Source: Plumapathes pennacea (lineage: Eukaryota > Cnidaria > Anthozoa > Antipatharia > Myriopathidae). From it: a DNA stretch of 64,000 nucleotides. Made by a program: the position numbers and the translations under genes. The DNA lies in NCBI GenBank assembly GCA_964036295.1, contig OZ038465.1:633615-697614 (forward strand), in the 5' to 3' direction. The notes under the pieces were generated by a model. The model did no database searches. It was not told where the DNA came from and saw only the letters and a list, made by a program, of their open reading frames with translations. Below, piece by piece: positions 35,638-46,937 of the stretch. Every line of letters begins with the position of its first letter. Within the stretch, counting starts at the first letter, position 1.

Positions 35638-36130
35638 CTAATTCGTGTGGCTCTTGCCTGTCAATTAGTAATCAGACAATGGCAAAAATGTGAAGTATTT
35701 TAAATATTAAAATATTAAAACATTCTCACTGACAAATGATTGTGGCTATGTTTAAAACCTGGAACCGGGAACCAGGGAACCGGGAACCAGGGAACCGGGA
35801 ACGGAGAACGGAGAACCGGGAACGGGGAACCGGGAACCAGGAATCGCCAACGGGGAACTGGGAACCGGAATCCGGAAAGGGAAACGCAAAAATTGGGAAT
35901 TTAATCAGAACAAAACCAATTACTGGATTTTTGAAGATTTTTTCTCGGTTTTCGCCTGATAAAGAAACCTATAATTTGTCTGATTTATCCGCTAGTTACA
36001 GATGTTAATGGGTAAAATGTTTAAAAACCCGTCCCCACACGAAAAGAGAATATCTGTTGGCCAGCGTCATTGTTGCCAGCTGGCCAATCAGGTTAGATTT
36101 TCGCCTGCTGACGGCCAAATCACGTGAGTA

Positions 36131-36346
36131 ATGGGTACATCAGAAGCCAGTGACCGCTCATTACGCCTGTCTTTCGTTTCATCATCGCATGGTGCACGAT
36201 GTCGGAGCAAACTGAAGGGTAAGCTAAGAAATATTCATCCTTTTGAGTCGTCCACAGTATACTTTTACTCACTGAAGATATTTTTAATCCTTAGAGACAA
36301 TGAAGTGGATCACGAAAGGGGGACGACATCTTCAAGGTGAGGAGAT
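36131..36346 (+). other. Exon-like segment in the foldback arm (mirrored at 39505-39714)
   Basis: A frame starting MGTSEASDRSLRLSFVSSS runs to AAACTGAAG followed by G|GTAAGC. A TTAATCCTTAG acceptor-like site comes 79 bp later, and the following stretch ends in CTTCAAG|GTGAGG. Joining them keeps the frame open (…KLK-ETMKWITKGG…). The opposite arm has the mirror copy with one residue changed (MGAS). It may be the 5' end of the element's own gene or a captured gene fragment. Confidence 0.35.
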
Positions 36347-37292
36347 CAGCTTTTTATGTATGATTCAAACTCCGTGCGCGAGAAACAAAGCAGCCTATAA
36401 TTTTATTATTTGCTAAACAAGCGTGCTTCTTGGACCTTCAGATGCAATTTTTTTCTTTATCGGAGCCCAACTTTGAAGTCAATAGGCTACAGAAAGACGG
36501 ATTAACTACATTACACTTTTGGAAAGAAAAATCGCTACGCGGTTCTCAGATTTTCCATATCACACAACATACGTAACTTTTATGGAAAATGAGGAGTCTT
36601 ATGTAATTCTTATGGAAAGTGCGGAGTGTTGAAAAATCTTGTCATCACTTATCTCTCATCTTAAATCTCATCATCACTTATCCTTTTAAAAACAGCTTCG
36701 CTTTGCTGCGGACTTTGTTTAAGTCTTAGATTCTTGGATTGATTGGGTAACTGCCGGTGTCTCAAACTGAAACGTCCCTCATATTTCTGTCCGGCCGGAC
36801 ATTCCAGTCTTAAGGCCTAAGTTTTCAAGCTGGTCTAACATGTAAGGATACTCATAACGATCCCATAACCTTTTATGATCACTGGAGAAACGGTAACTTC
36901 CTCTAAGTCAGACTATTCGCAGTAGTTCACGTATGAGACAACTATTACACAACGGGCGCCTGCCTGTCGGCTATTATCTGATCCAGATGTTTGGTGAGTC
37001 ATGTTTCACCAGTACCTGAGCTTGAAGTACTAATCTTCCATTCCGAAGTTAACACACAGAATAGTTAACTACCGTGTTCATGATCAAACGAACTACTGTG
37101 TCGGATTTGTAGGCGGGCTCCCGAAATCTAAAATAAATATGGTGACAACAGAGATGTGTAATTACATCCAGCTGGGACTCTGTAGTGTTACCACCCAAGT
37201 ACATAATTGCAGTAAAGTCTCTAATCAGATGAAGAATACACTCTTTTGGATAATAATATGATGAGTTCGTTTGCTAAACAATGGCAGATTAT

Positions 37293-38603
37293 GGGTGTTA
37301 CTAAAACGCGAAACAGCGAAACAACGAAACAACGAAACCACGAAACAACGAAACAGCGAAACAGCTAATTATTAACTAAAATTAACGGTAATAACTAATA
37401 CCGAGATTATTACAGGGAAACAACTAAAATTTACTGCAATAGCTAATACCTATTATAGGCTATATATAGGCTATATATGAAGGATGATTATTGAACCTAT
37501 TGCTCAAATAAACAAGCCCGTTGTCATGTTGCGTCAAGTTGGCATCAATCTGTCTTTGAGCACCGGTATTTCCGGTATTTCCGGAGTGTTGTAACGCACT
37601 ATTGTTTTAAAAGTAACAGCATCAAAGAACAGATTTCTAATCACACACACTGAATACTCTAATGGTAAAATAGCTTAAACTTTTGACGAACACTAGAATG
37701 AAGGGACTATATTTAATTGAGTCATTTCCAAGTGGGATCATACCATCACGCCCCACAGTGACACGGTTCCGTGGGCTAGTGGTTTCCGTACGCCGTGAAG
37801 AATGTTTAAATCCCTTTTTTAGTTTCACGACAAGATCCCAGATGGATTTGACTCGCCATACAACAATACCTAATTCATTTTGTATCAGATTTATGTGTGA
37901 CTCATTCAGGTTTCCTAACACAAATGGTGGAATGAAAACTAAACTTGAAATAAATAGAGGTTGTTTTTGACGGACGCATTGAACTCGGAAATGAAAATAA
38001 ACATTGCCAGGTTTCAAGTTCGGTATGTAGTCTCCTGTAGAGCATTTTTTTCGGGCATTTTTTTTTTTCGTTATGCATTGCCTTGCTGAAGAGGTGACAA
38101 GCAATAAAACCACTAAGCGAAAATCAGCAAACAGGGTTGCATTGTGTGTGTGAGGGGGGCTGGATTGAGTTTCTCTGGAGCCATTTTATCATTAGAATAT
38201 TCTGTTCTTTTATGCTGTTTTAACTAAAAAGAATGAATGCGTTACAACACTCCGGAAATACCGGAAATACCAGAGCTCAAAGACAGATGACAACTGGCTT
38301 GTTTATTTGACCAGTAGGTTCAATAATCATCCTTCATATATAGGTATTAGTTATTGCAGTAAATTTTAGTTAAGAATTCGTTGTTTCCCCGTAATAATCT
38401 CGGTATTAGCAATAGGTTCAATAATCATCCTTCATATATAGCCTATATATAGCCTATAATAGGTATTAGCTATTGCAGTAAATTTTAGTTGTTTCCCCGT
38501 AATAATCTCGGTATTAGTTATTACCGTTAATTTTAGTTAATAATTAGCTGTTTCGCTGTTTCGTTGTTTCGTTGTTTCGCTGTTTCGCGTTTTAGTAACA
38601 CCC
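37293..38603. mobile_element. 1311-bp foldback-type transposon with 9-bp target duplication, nested
   Basis: Ends GGGTGTTACTAAAACGCG and CGCGTTTTAGTAACACCC are perfect inverses and run into GAAACAACGAAAC-type short tandem repeats. GCAGATTAT is present directly outside both ends (37284-37292 and 38604-38612). Inverted arms are about 300-370 bp. A 9-bp duplication and GGG..CCC ends are usual for Mutator-like elements. It is inserted in the middle of the larger foldback. Confidence 0.85.
37637..38113 (-). CDS. Unrecognised 158-aa open frame inside the nested transposon
   Basis: The frame lies between the arms of the nested element. Its start is hydrophobic (MVLLLVTSSARQ), its middle basic, with GIVVWRVKSIWDLVVKLKKG near residue 95. 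I see no DDE, zinc finger or other known motif. It is as likely to be chance or decayed sequence as a real protein. A frame on the other strand (37683-37970) is probably its shadow. Confidence 0.2.
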   Translation of the reverse strand: MVLLLVTSSARQCITKKKNARKKCSTGDYIPNLKPGNVYFHFRVQCVRQKQPLFISSLVFIPPFVLGNLNESHINLIQNELGIVVWRVKSIWDLVVKLKKGFKHSSRRTETTSPRNRVTVGRDGMIPLGNDSIKYSPFILVFVKSLSYFTIRVFSVCD

Positions 38604-40212
38604 GCAGATTATCATCTGGACTGCAAATTTGATAAATTTGGGAGTACGGACATTTCTAAAATGCGAATATGAACAATTTTGGCAGAGCGTACCCGTCAGC
38701 ACATTTGATTATAAGTAGCTAATTAGATCAATCTGTTCCTGTTTTCACTGATAGCTGCGACTCAGAGTTTTGCTTCGTTTTTCTCTTCTTTTGTCGGGAA
38801 AAAAATTGAAGGATCTCTTTTCAACCATCGACATGTTACCCTCAACTTTCGACATAGACCCTCGACCGAAAGGTAAACTCTCCATTACATGCTAAATGGT
38901 TTGTTGATAAGATTTCGAGTTAAAAGCTTTGACTGTCAATTGAAAGAAAGAATTACATAAATTGAAAGAATTACATAAGACTCCTCATTTTCTATAAAAG
39001 TTACGTACGTTGTGTGGTATGGAAAATTTGAGAACCGCGTAGCAATTTTTCCGGACAGAAATATGAGGGACGTTTCAGTTTGAGACACCGGCAGTTACCC
39101 AATCAATCCAAGAATCTAAGACTTAAACAAAGTCCGCAGCAAAGCGAAGCTGTTTTTAAAAGGATAAGTGATGATGAGATTTAAGATGAGAGATAAGTGA
39201 TGACAAGATTTTTCAACACTCCGCACTTTCCATAAGAATTACATAAGACTCCTCATTTTCCATAAAAGTTACGTATGTTGTGTGATATGGAAAATCTGAG
39301 AACCGCGTAGCGATTTTTCTTTCCAAAAGTGTAATGTAGTTAATCCGTCTTTCTGTAGCCTATTGACTTCAAAGTTGGGCTCCGATAAAGAAAAAAATTG
39401 CATCTGAAGGTCCAAGAAGCACGCTTGTTTAGCAAATAATAAAATTATAGGCTGCTTTGTTTCTCGCGCACGGAATTTGAATCATACATAAAAAGCTGAT
39501 CTCCTCACCTTGAAGATGTCGTCCCCCTTTCGTGATCCACTTCATTGTCTCTAAGGATTAAAAATATCTTCAGTGAGTAAAAGTATACTGTGGACGACTC
39601 AAAAGGATGAATATTTCTTAGCTTACCCTTCAGTTTGCTCCGACATCGTGCACCATGCGATGATGAAACGAAAGACAGGCGTAATGAGCGGTCACTGGCT
39701 TCTGATGCACCCATTACTCACGTGATTTGGCCGTCAGCAGGCGAAAATCTAACCTGATTGGCCAGCTGGCAACAATGACGCTGGCCAACAGATATTCTCT
39801 TTTCGTGTGGGGACGGGTTTTTAAACATTTTACCCATTAACATCTGTAACTAGCGGATAAATCAGACAAATTATAGGTTTCTTTATCAGGCGAAAACCGA
39901 GAAAAAATCTTCAAAAATCCAGTAATTTGGTTTTGTTCTGATTAAATTCCCAATTTTTGCGTTTCCCTTTCCGGATTCCGGTTCCCAGTTCCCCGTTGGC
40001 GATTCCCGGTTCCCGGTTCCCAGGTTCCCGGTTCCCAGGTTCCCGGTTCCCCGTTCCCGGTTCTCCGTTCCCGGTTCCAGGTTTTAAACATAGCCAATGA
40101 TTTTGAGCACACACAAGATCTAGAAGGAATCATTAATTTTTCTTCGCCGGTTCCAAGCAACTTGTTTGAAAGCGTTCAATAACTCCAGGACTAAATTGAT
40201 CAGGATAAAAGC

Positions 40213-43200
40213 ATGAACACTACGTCGAGCAACACGTCGAATGCCGGTGAGTTATTGTATTTATATAACTAAAAACTATATACTACAAAGACAAAAGCAA
40301 TCGTGCATGTGAGAAGCCTGTCATCTAAGGGGCAATCTGCACTAGGCGATGGTTTGTTTATATTTCATTGGACGGCCGGCCGTTTTACGGCTGTTTTTGT
40401 TTCGCATTGACTAACCGCAATATTAAATTTGCATCCGCACTGAAGTTCGGTTTGTTATTTCAGGTGATCTGTTTACTTGACGTTTATATGATAACTTTTC
40501 CCGCATTAACTAGCTGTAAAAGGCTAGGCTTCGCCTGTTTCCTCTGCTCGCTTGTGTAATTTTTAATTTTTAATTTTTCCGAAGGCTCCGGAAAAATTGC
40601 ACGTTCCTGAAAATTGGCTTTACATAGGATAAAATCCTCCATATGGAAACGGAAAACCATAACCATAACCATAACCTTCGCCAGACATCGTAGTCAGAGC
40701 TAACGAGCGAGAAAGCGAACTGGTTTGTATTTAGCGCGCGAAAGAAATACAACCTCAATTTTAATGCAGTGGAACAGCTCATTAGCTTCGAATGACGTTA
40801 AAATAACAAGAATATGTTTTCTTTTCGAGATTGGCCTGCCCTGAAGGCAGGCCGTCGGAGCCTTTGAAGTTTTCGGCCCGGCCGAAAAATCATCTGCGCG
40901 ATAATTTGTATCCTCACACAACTTCTACCGTGATTGACATGTTCTGCCAATCATTTTTGCCTATCTAAGTAGAAAACGGCCTAGTGCGGATTGCCCCTAA
41001 CCGCTCTATAAACAAACTCGAGTGACGCGTGGATGATATTTGCGGGGAGAAATCGGCGATTGTACGAGCGAGCCGGTATTCATGAAGGATTGCCTGTCGG
41101 CAAGAAGTCGAGACTATATATATATTTGTCATAGAATTCAAAACTCTGTGCGGGATCAGCAGGGAAGTGAAAATCGCTTCGAAATAGGCGAACGGCACAT
41201 CTCTAAGCGCAGGAGAATGGCGAAGCAATTCTGATGAAAAATGCGATTTGTGCGCCAAATAGAGATATCGAACTGGGACCGACTGCAGGGCCGTCGGCAG
41301 AAGCAATGACATGATGAAAGGCAAGTTCCCCATCACGTAAATTTTATTAAAAAAATCAAATAATTGTTACAAAACAACTTGGAATGCCATACAGACTGAA
41401 TGTTGCCGTGTATGATTTAAGACCTTTGCTTGTCCTGCGATTATTTTGGAACAACGGCGCGCACAGCTGAATATGAAGACATATATCTATTTCAATCAGC
41501 AGTGTTATTAACCGCCTTCGATATATATTTAATCGCTGTATAGTCAGGCTCAGTGCCCCAGCTCGAAGAATCAAACAATGTTGTACAGGCTGTCCAAATG
41601 AATCAAAACATCGCTCATGAAACCCTACCCTGGGGTCCAAACCGTATCTCGGCCGGTGTTCTGGTATCGTGCTAACTTTTTTGATAATGCCTTTGTTTGT
41701 ATTTGAGTATCCTTGTTTGGCTAGAGCTATTTGTAACTACTGAAACGAATATTCTGAACGCCGAGCATTTCATCCCAGAGAGACTTTAGCCTTTTCTTTA
41801 TAATGCCCGACGGGGCATTTTTGCCTGTTTGGGGGGCATTATGCATAATCCTTGCATTTCAGCCAATTACACCGGCCTCGCCTCTAGGTACGTCAAGCTC
41901 CCTGGCGACCTACACAGCCGGAGTTTCCGAGAACGAATTCTTCTGGATATGTTCTATACAGATTTGACGGAAATCAAACTTTGTACGACATATCATCCAT
42001 TGTCGTAAAAAGTGGTGGTCAAACGCAGTTGAACTTGTGGTATCAAACGAGGGGATGATGTTGGATGTTGTATTCGTTTGGACGGGTCTTTAGGTCGTTG
42101 CAAAAAACGGTTCATGCAAAAAAAAAAACGATAGATTTTGTTTATTTGCTGATTGTCAGTTCGCCGTCGGTGTAAGAGTCTTTTTTATAAATTTATTTTG
42201 TTTTATAAATGTCGCCGCATTAGATGCTTGGTGATGTATTTTTTAACTTTACTTTTTGTTGTTTTGTCGTCTCCGATTTTTGTGTCTACTGCTTCGAAGA
42301 ACCTATGCCATCGACTCTGTAATGTAATTAATGTAATGTAAGATTCGATAAAAGGTCGCTCGTGACTATCCGGGACCAATGAGAAGCATCAATGGTTAGT
42401 TCGTGAAGTCGGGACGATTTCCGACCGTATATCAACTGTACTGATTGGCCGGGATTTAGCCGACTGAAACAACGAAGGCTGACTACAAAACCCATGCTGT
42501 CGCGTCGCGAAGATCTTGTGCGTTAAATCGCAGTTTTTGAAAATATGTATGCCGAAAACGCTCGAATGGAAGGTTCTGGCCAGTCTATGCATCGCCCGAT
42601 TTTCCTGACGAACTGTGTACAGTATCATCGCCAGAAATTTCAGACATCCGGTTGCGCCATCTCGGAAGAGGCATCAGGTTTCACGCTGACAGCCGCTCAA
42701 GAAATAACAAAGAAATGTATGGGATCTGATAATAAATTGTGCTTTTCGCTTAACTGAAGCACGTTCGTAAAAATGTCTGGGGAGCATTCGGAAGAGGAAA
42801 GCTTCCTAAACACAACAGTACAAAAAATATTTATCTCCGGTAAAATTCGATGTGTACTTTTTTGAATTTAAAATTTCGGCCGACGTAAGAAGGGATTGAT
42901 AGCAGAATACGCTCAAAACCGGCTACTGTCACTTTTTAAGCTGCATTTAATACAATAACCTTGGGTAAAACGCAAAATGTCTACCCCGTACCTGATTGTC
43001 AAAGGATTGAACATCTCCTGTGAAGCCTCAGTCAGTCCCCTGGAGCAAATTCGATGTGTACTTTTTGTGTTTGAATTTCCAGTTCAAAGCCAGCCATGGC
43101 GAATACCTCCCGTGAAATACGCTGACTTCGGATGTTGATATTTTGGGCTGGGAAGCTCCAAATCGCATGAAAATTGTACCAAACGAAAGCTAATTTCAAC

Positions 43201-46200
43201 TAGGTCGTTCAGCGGCACGTCTCCTAAACGTAGCAGTCTCTTTTTGAACCGGAGAAACCCATCCCTCCCCCACCCCACTGAGGCAAAGTACGTAACAATG
43301 TTGAATGTGTGAATGGCGCATGCTCATACCGCACGCCGCTGGGAAAGACCGGAAGCAATCGTGGACGCAAAATGTCCGGCGATGATGACAACACGTTGCA
43401 ACCGTACGTAAATTGACCAGTCATTATTTTGTGTCGATGTTTCGGTCGGCAAAGAAAGTACAGTAAAATGCGAAGCATCTATGAATCTTCCATTGGCCAT
43501 TTGCGTACGAGTTGAAATACTTTACTTGAACCTGGTTGTGCTTGTCGTTACTGATTTGATTTGGTCGTGACGGCTGTGAAGTGAAATGTTTTTAAAACCG
43601 TCAATGGCAACTGAATAGGCATATTCCTAGCAATGGTTACTGCATCCTCAAGCACCTTTATCTCGGTGAACCCGGCTATATTTCTCCAGTGGTTCAGTTT
43701 CGCCTTGCGACGCTCTCGGAGTTAAGATAACGCAAGTGCTTGTTTGTGCTGATCCGAGTTGTGATCTGTGAAATGCTTTCAGTGTCTGGGTATCCTTCTC
43801 TCTGTTCCTGCATTAAGTGTGTGCGTTTTTCCAATTCTTAAATTCTCCCAGTTTCCCGGAAAAGAATCGTTTCTTATAGAACAGTTTTAGCGTAAATACA
43901 GATGCGACGCGACATTTTGGCAGCGGGCCAGCTGGTTCAAGTGGCAGTGTAAACTTGAGTTAACCTTGCTTTCCCACATATTATTAGCATTAGCCATAGC
44001 TTGCCATCGACACATCGGCATTTTACAATATCTTGTTGACAGCTCAATAGCCTTATCTCTGCAGCACATGTTGGAATGCTTTGAGGACCTGATACACTCC
44101 ATATCACTCACGCATTAGTCCTTTCAGTTGAGCTTGTGTGGCAATAACACGCAGCTATATCTGTAGTGCAGTTATTTTCCCGTCCCACCCATAGCCCATT
44201 AAACTGGTGACTGGCCTCGGGTGCTCACTTGCCAGTGCTACACCACTTGCTGGTGAATGTGGGTCTGCGACCCCTTCACGCGTAGGGTTTGCATACCCTA
44301 TCCATGCTGCTCATCCCGCGCGCCTAGTGTTACGAGCACTTCACTAGCTGGCTCATCCCCCGCGCCTAGTGTGGTACGAGCACCTCACTAGCTGGCTCAT
44401 CCCTGCGCCTCTGGCTTCTGAGCTCCCAGGTATCAGTCACCCATTTAACCGCAATTTGTCTGAGTGTCATTATTTCACTGCCCACTTCTTTCGCATGCGA
44501 AATGGGTGTTAACTAATGGAAATACGTCACAAATCATCTTGTGCAAAAAAATTCAAAAATGCAAAAAAAAAAATAGAAGAAGAAATGCAGTAGACACAAG
44601 CCAGGCTTACAGGTGCCTATTTTTAAGCTCGCGTTCAGCACGAAGTGCTGAAAAGCGAAGCTTCATGCGATTAGTCCAACTGGAATGTGTTCCGTGTCCC
44701 GGTGCTGTCAACAATGGATTCCAAATATGGAAGTCGTTCTGTTCCCAATTTGGGCAGTATCGATATTACCGACAACGGCAACAAAATCGAGAACGCGATC
44801 GTCGAAGTAGTTTTTGTGGTGCCATTTTTAAGCGTCCCACCTTATTGCAGTTATGACTGCGTCAGTCAGTCAGTCAGTCCGTTATGCCGTGTCAACAATT
44901 GCCTTTGAAATTTGAGCATCAGCGAATACGCATGAAGAAACGAAGAGATGGGAAGACGTTTTCTGGAGTTGTTTTGATTGTTATCATCGTATTCCTTAAT
45001 TGCCAGTAGATCTGTTGCACTTCAGAACCATTATCACACAGGTTTTGGTAAATTCTCGGTTGTTTGACAAGCGTAACCCGTGACCACTGACAGCCCTGAG
45101 CGACTTCAGCTCGTCGAAATATTTCTATCGTTTGATTATAGTTGCTTTGCTTTGCATAGTTTTCGCCAGCAATGAAAAATGCTGTAGAGAACTGGAAAAA
45201 GAAGAAGAATTCGAAAATGATTTTGACCAAAACCGCAAGTAATGTCAACAAGTTATCAGGTTTCACTTAAACTTATTCGACTTTAAACTCAGCCAAAAGA
45301 AGGAAAGGCGTGTTTCCTTTAAGCACGTATTTAGTTTGAATGCAGCCCAGGCTGGAGTATCATGGCCTCTGATGAATATGTAGATGTTGAACATAAGCTG
45401 TGCATGACATGAGTAATGACGTCACGGATAGACTTTTTTCAGTGCGACTCCGGAAGGTCTCCTTCCGGTTCAAAGATTTGGTTCTCGGTGATGGATTTTA
45501 AATTCTCCCAATTCGAGAATCTAAGTTTAAGATTTTCACCCTCTGCCGCCTTGTAAATGAGGGTTTTCAAAACTGAGACTAAATCGATTACGCGGTTCAG
45601 CAAAATTGAAGGCCCGCGGAAACGAATGCGAACTTCCACATACCTAAAATTGAGCAATTTTTACGATGTGATCTTGAGCCAGTTTTATTAAATACCCACT
45701 CCCGCAAAAGTACTTTTTACAAATTCGCGAGCTTACAGCTGCCTTGCTACTTTGATTTAATAACTCCCCGCCCTCTCTCTCTCTCTCTCTCTGCCCCCAC
45801 CCCTCTCCCCCTCTACAGAGTCAATTTTCAAATAACCCCCCTGTCCCGGAGGGCTTATTAGAGCATTTTTACGGTACCTGACGTTCCAGTAACACTATTT
45901 CATCCTTCATTCCTTATTCAGATCCTACCATGCCTTCAACAATTCTCAAGGTTTTTGTAGTGATCCTGTACTCAATATCTATCGTTACATCTTTGGTTGG
46001 AAACATGTTGATATTGTACATTATTCACAAGCTGCACAAGAAGCCCTGCACCCGAAGAGCTATCAGCTACTTGTTTGTGAATCTTGCTGTGGCAGACTTG
46101 ATAATAACTTTAATTGCCATGCCCGACGGTATCGCTTATTACTTCAGGAACTGGACGTGGCTCGGAGGCAAAGCAGTTGAAGGAAATATTCTTTGTAGAG

Positions 46201-46937
46201 TTGTTCGGTTCTCCTTTGTCCTTGCAATTGGTGCTTCAATTTGCACACTTATTGCAATGACTGTAAATAGATTCCTAGCAGTAGTGTATCCTATGAGAGC
46301 AGATGAATACTATTCTCCAAGGAAATCTACCATAATTATCTGGTTGAGCGCTACGATATTGACGTTTCATAGGTTGCTGACCTACTCGACCACTTCAAAA
46401 AATGGCGATTGCAATTCTGACTGGTCGCTCTTCAGTAATTCTAAAACAATTGGTTCGAGGTTTAATTTTTACTTCTATTTGTCGATGCTGTTTGTTTTGC
46501 CTCTCATTGTCATGGCTGCACTCTACTCCGTCATGTACACCAGTCTTCAACGTCGGACAGAGCTTGGTATCGCCAATTTGGAGCTAATACAAAGCCAAAA
46601 CCGAAAAGTCGTGAAGATGCTCATATCAATTGTAGTGGTGTTTATTTTGTGTTGGATTCCGGCGCATTCAATGCACCTCTTGTGGATGTTAAAGGAGAAC
46701 CCACCTCTATACGTGATGTTCCTTTGTTTCTGGTGTGGACACACCCACTCAGCCATCAACCCCTGGATGTACATTTACCTTAACTCTCAGTTCCGTCGAC
46801 CCTTCTTGGAAATCATCGGCAAGCGCAGTACTGGTAACAAAATCAAGGATAACCGAGTTGACTGGACAACGTACAATATTAAGATCTCCAAATGTACAGC
46901 GACCTTGCTCAGCGACTGTCGTGAAACAACACTGTAG
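40213..46937 (+). CDS. Class A GPCR A (duplicate pair, first copy), two exons
   Basis: Exon 1 (40213-40246) encodes MNTTSSNTSNA with N-glycosylation sequons; exon 2 is 45922-46937; the join is phase 1 and gives 349 aa. TM1 has LVGN (Asn39), TM2 LAVAD (Asp70), Cys103 and Cys175 can form the usual disulfide, TM6 has CWIP (255-258), TM7 NPWMY (291-295). The DRY motif is NRF (Asn127), so the acidic residue is lost. The 5.7-kb intron carries two insertions missing from the duplicate. AATAAA at 47209-47214 is a likely polyadenylation signal. A peptide-type receptor at the plasma membrane is likely; the ligand is unknown. A 4.35-kb foldback ends 116 bp before the ATG. Confidence 0.92.
40329..40997. 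mobile_element. 669-bp PIF/Harbinger-like MITE in intron 1 of GPCR A
   Basis: Ends GGGGCAATCTGCACTAGGC and the inverse of GGGGCAATCCGCACTAGGC are flanked by TAA (40326-40328 and 40998-41000). The second unit has a single TAA in the same context (TTC-TAA-CCGCTG near 52735), the empty site. No protein was recognised. Confidence 0.9.
42626..43384. mobile_element. 759-bp insertion in intron 1 of GPCR A, absent from the duplicate
   Basis: Unit 2 reads CAGTATGACAACACG (about 54102-54116); in unit 1 the sequence CATCGCCAGAAATTT ... AAATGTCCGGCGATG is inserted after CAGTAT, followed by AT. The ends are imperfect inverses (13 of 15) and AT may be the target duplication. No transposase is seen. Confidence 0.8.
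44687..44908 (+). other. Small conserved open frame in receptor intron 1 (copy 1)
   Basis: A 73-codon frame containing MDSKYGSRSVPNLGSIDI and IENAIVEVVFVVPFLSVPP looks more protein-like than its surroundings. It is kept open in the second unit (55403-55624) with three residue changes. It ends after a GTCA tetranucleotide run. It may be an alternative exon or a gene remnant; no family is recognised. Confidence 0.25.
45769..45792 (+). repeat. (CT)n microsatellite, shorter allele
   Basis: About 22 bp of CT lie 130 bp upstream of the GPCR A exon 2 acceptor. The duplicate has a longer tract at 56531-56560. Confidence 0.9.

Larger units (their letters stand above)
35743..40096. mobile_element. 4.35-kb foldback element upstream of GPCR A
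   Basis: The ends are perfect inverses (TGGCTATGTTTAAAACC and GGTTTTAAACATAGCCA). Outer arms of about 1.05 kb (35743-36788 and 39051-40096) are about 97% alike and include GGGAACC-rich stretches. Flanks are ATGATTG (35736-35742) and ATGATTT (40097-40103), a 7-bp duplication with one mismatch. The duplicate unit has an uninterrupted ATGATTGTCAGCACG (52506-52520), the empty site. The centre holds another, nested element. No transposase was recognised. Confidence 0.85.

Noticed and set aside
35736-36008. Frame with NREPGNREPGN repeats
   Set aside because: Direct translation of GGGAACC repeats in the foldback arm; mirrored at 39911-40160.
42153-42341. 62-aa frame identical in both duplicated units (also 53634-53822)
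   Set aside because: Identity follows from the recent duplication; composition is that of AT-rich intron and no splice context was found.
44464-44856. 130-codon frame in receptor intron 1
   Set aside because: It overlaps a more protein-like frame, is shortened in the duplicate, and shows no recognised motif.
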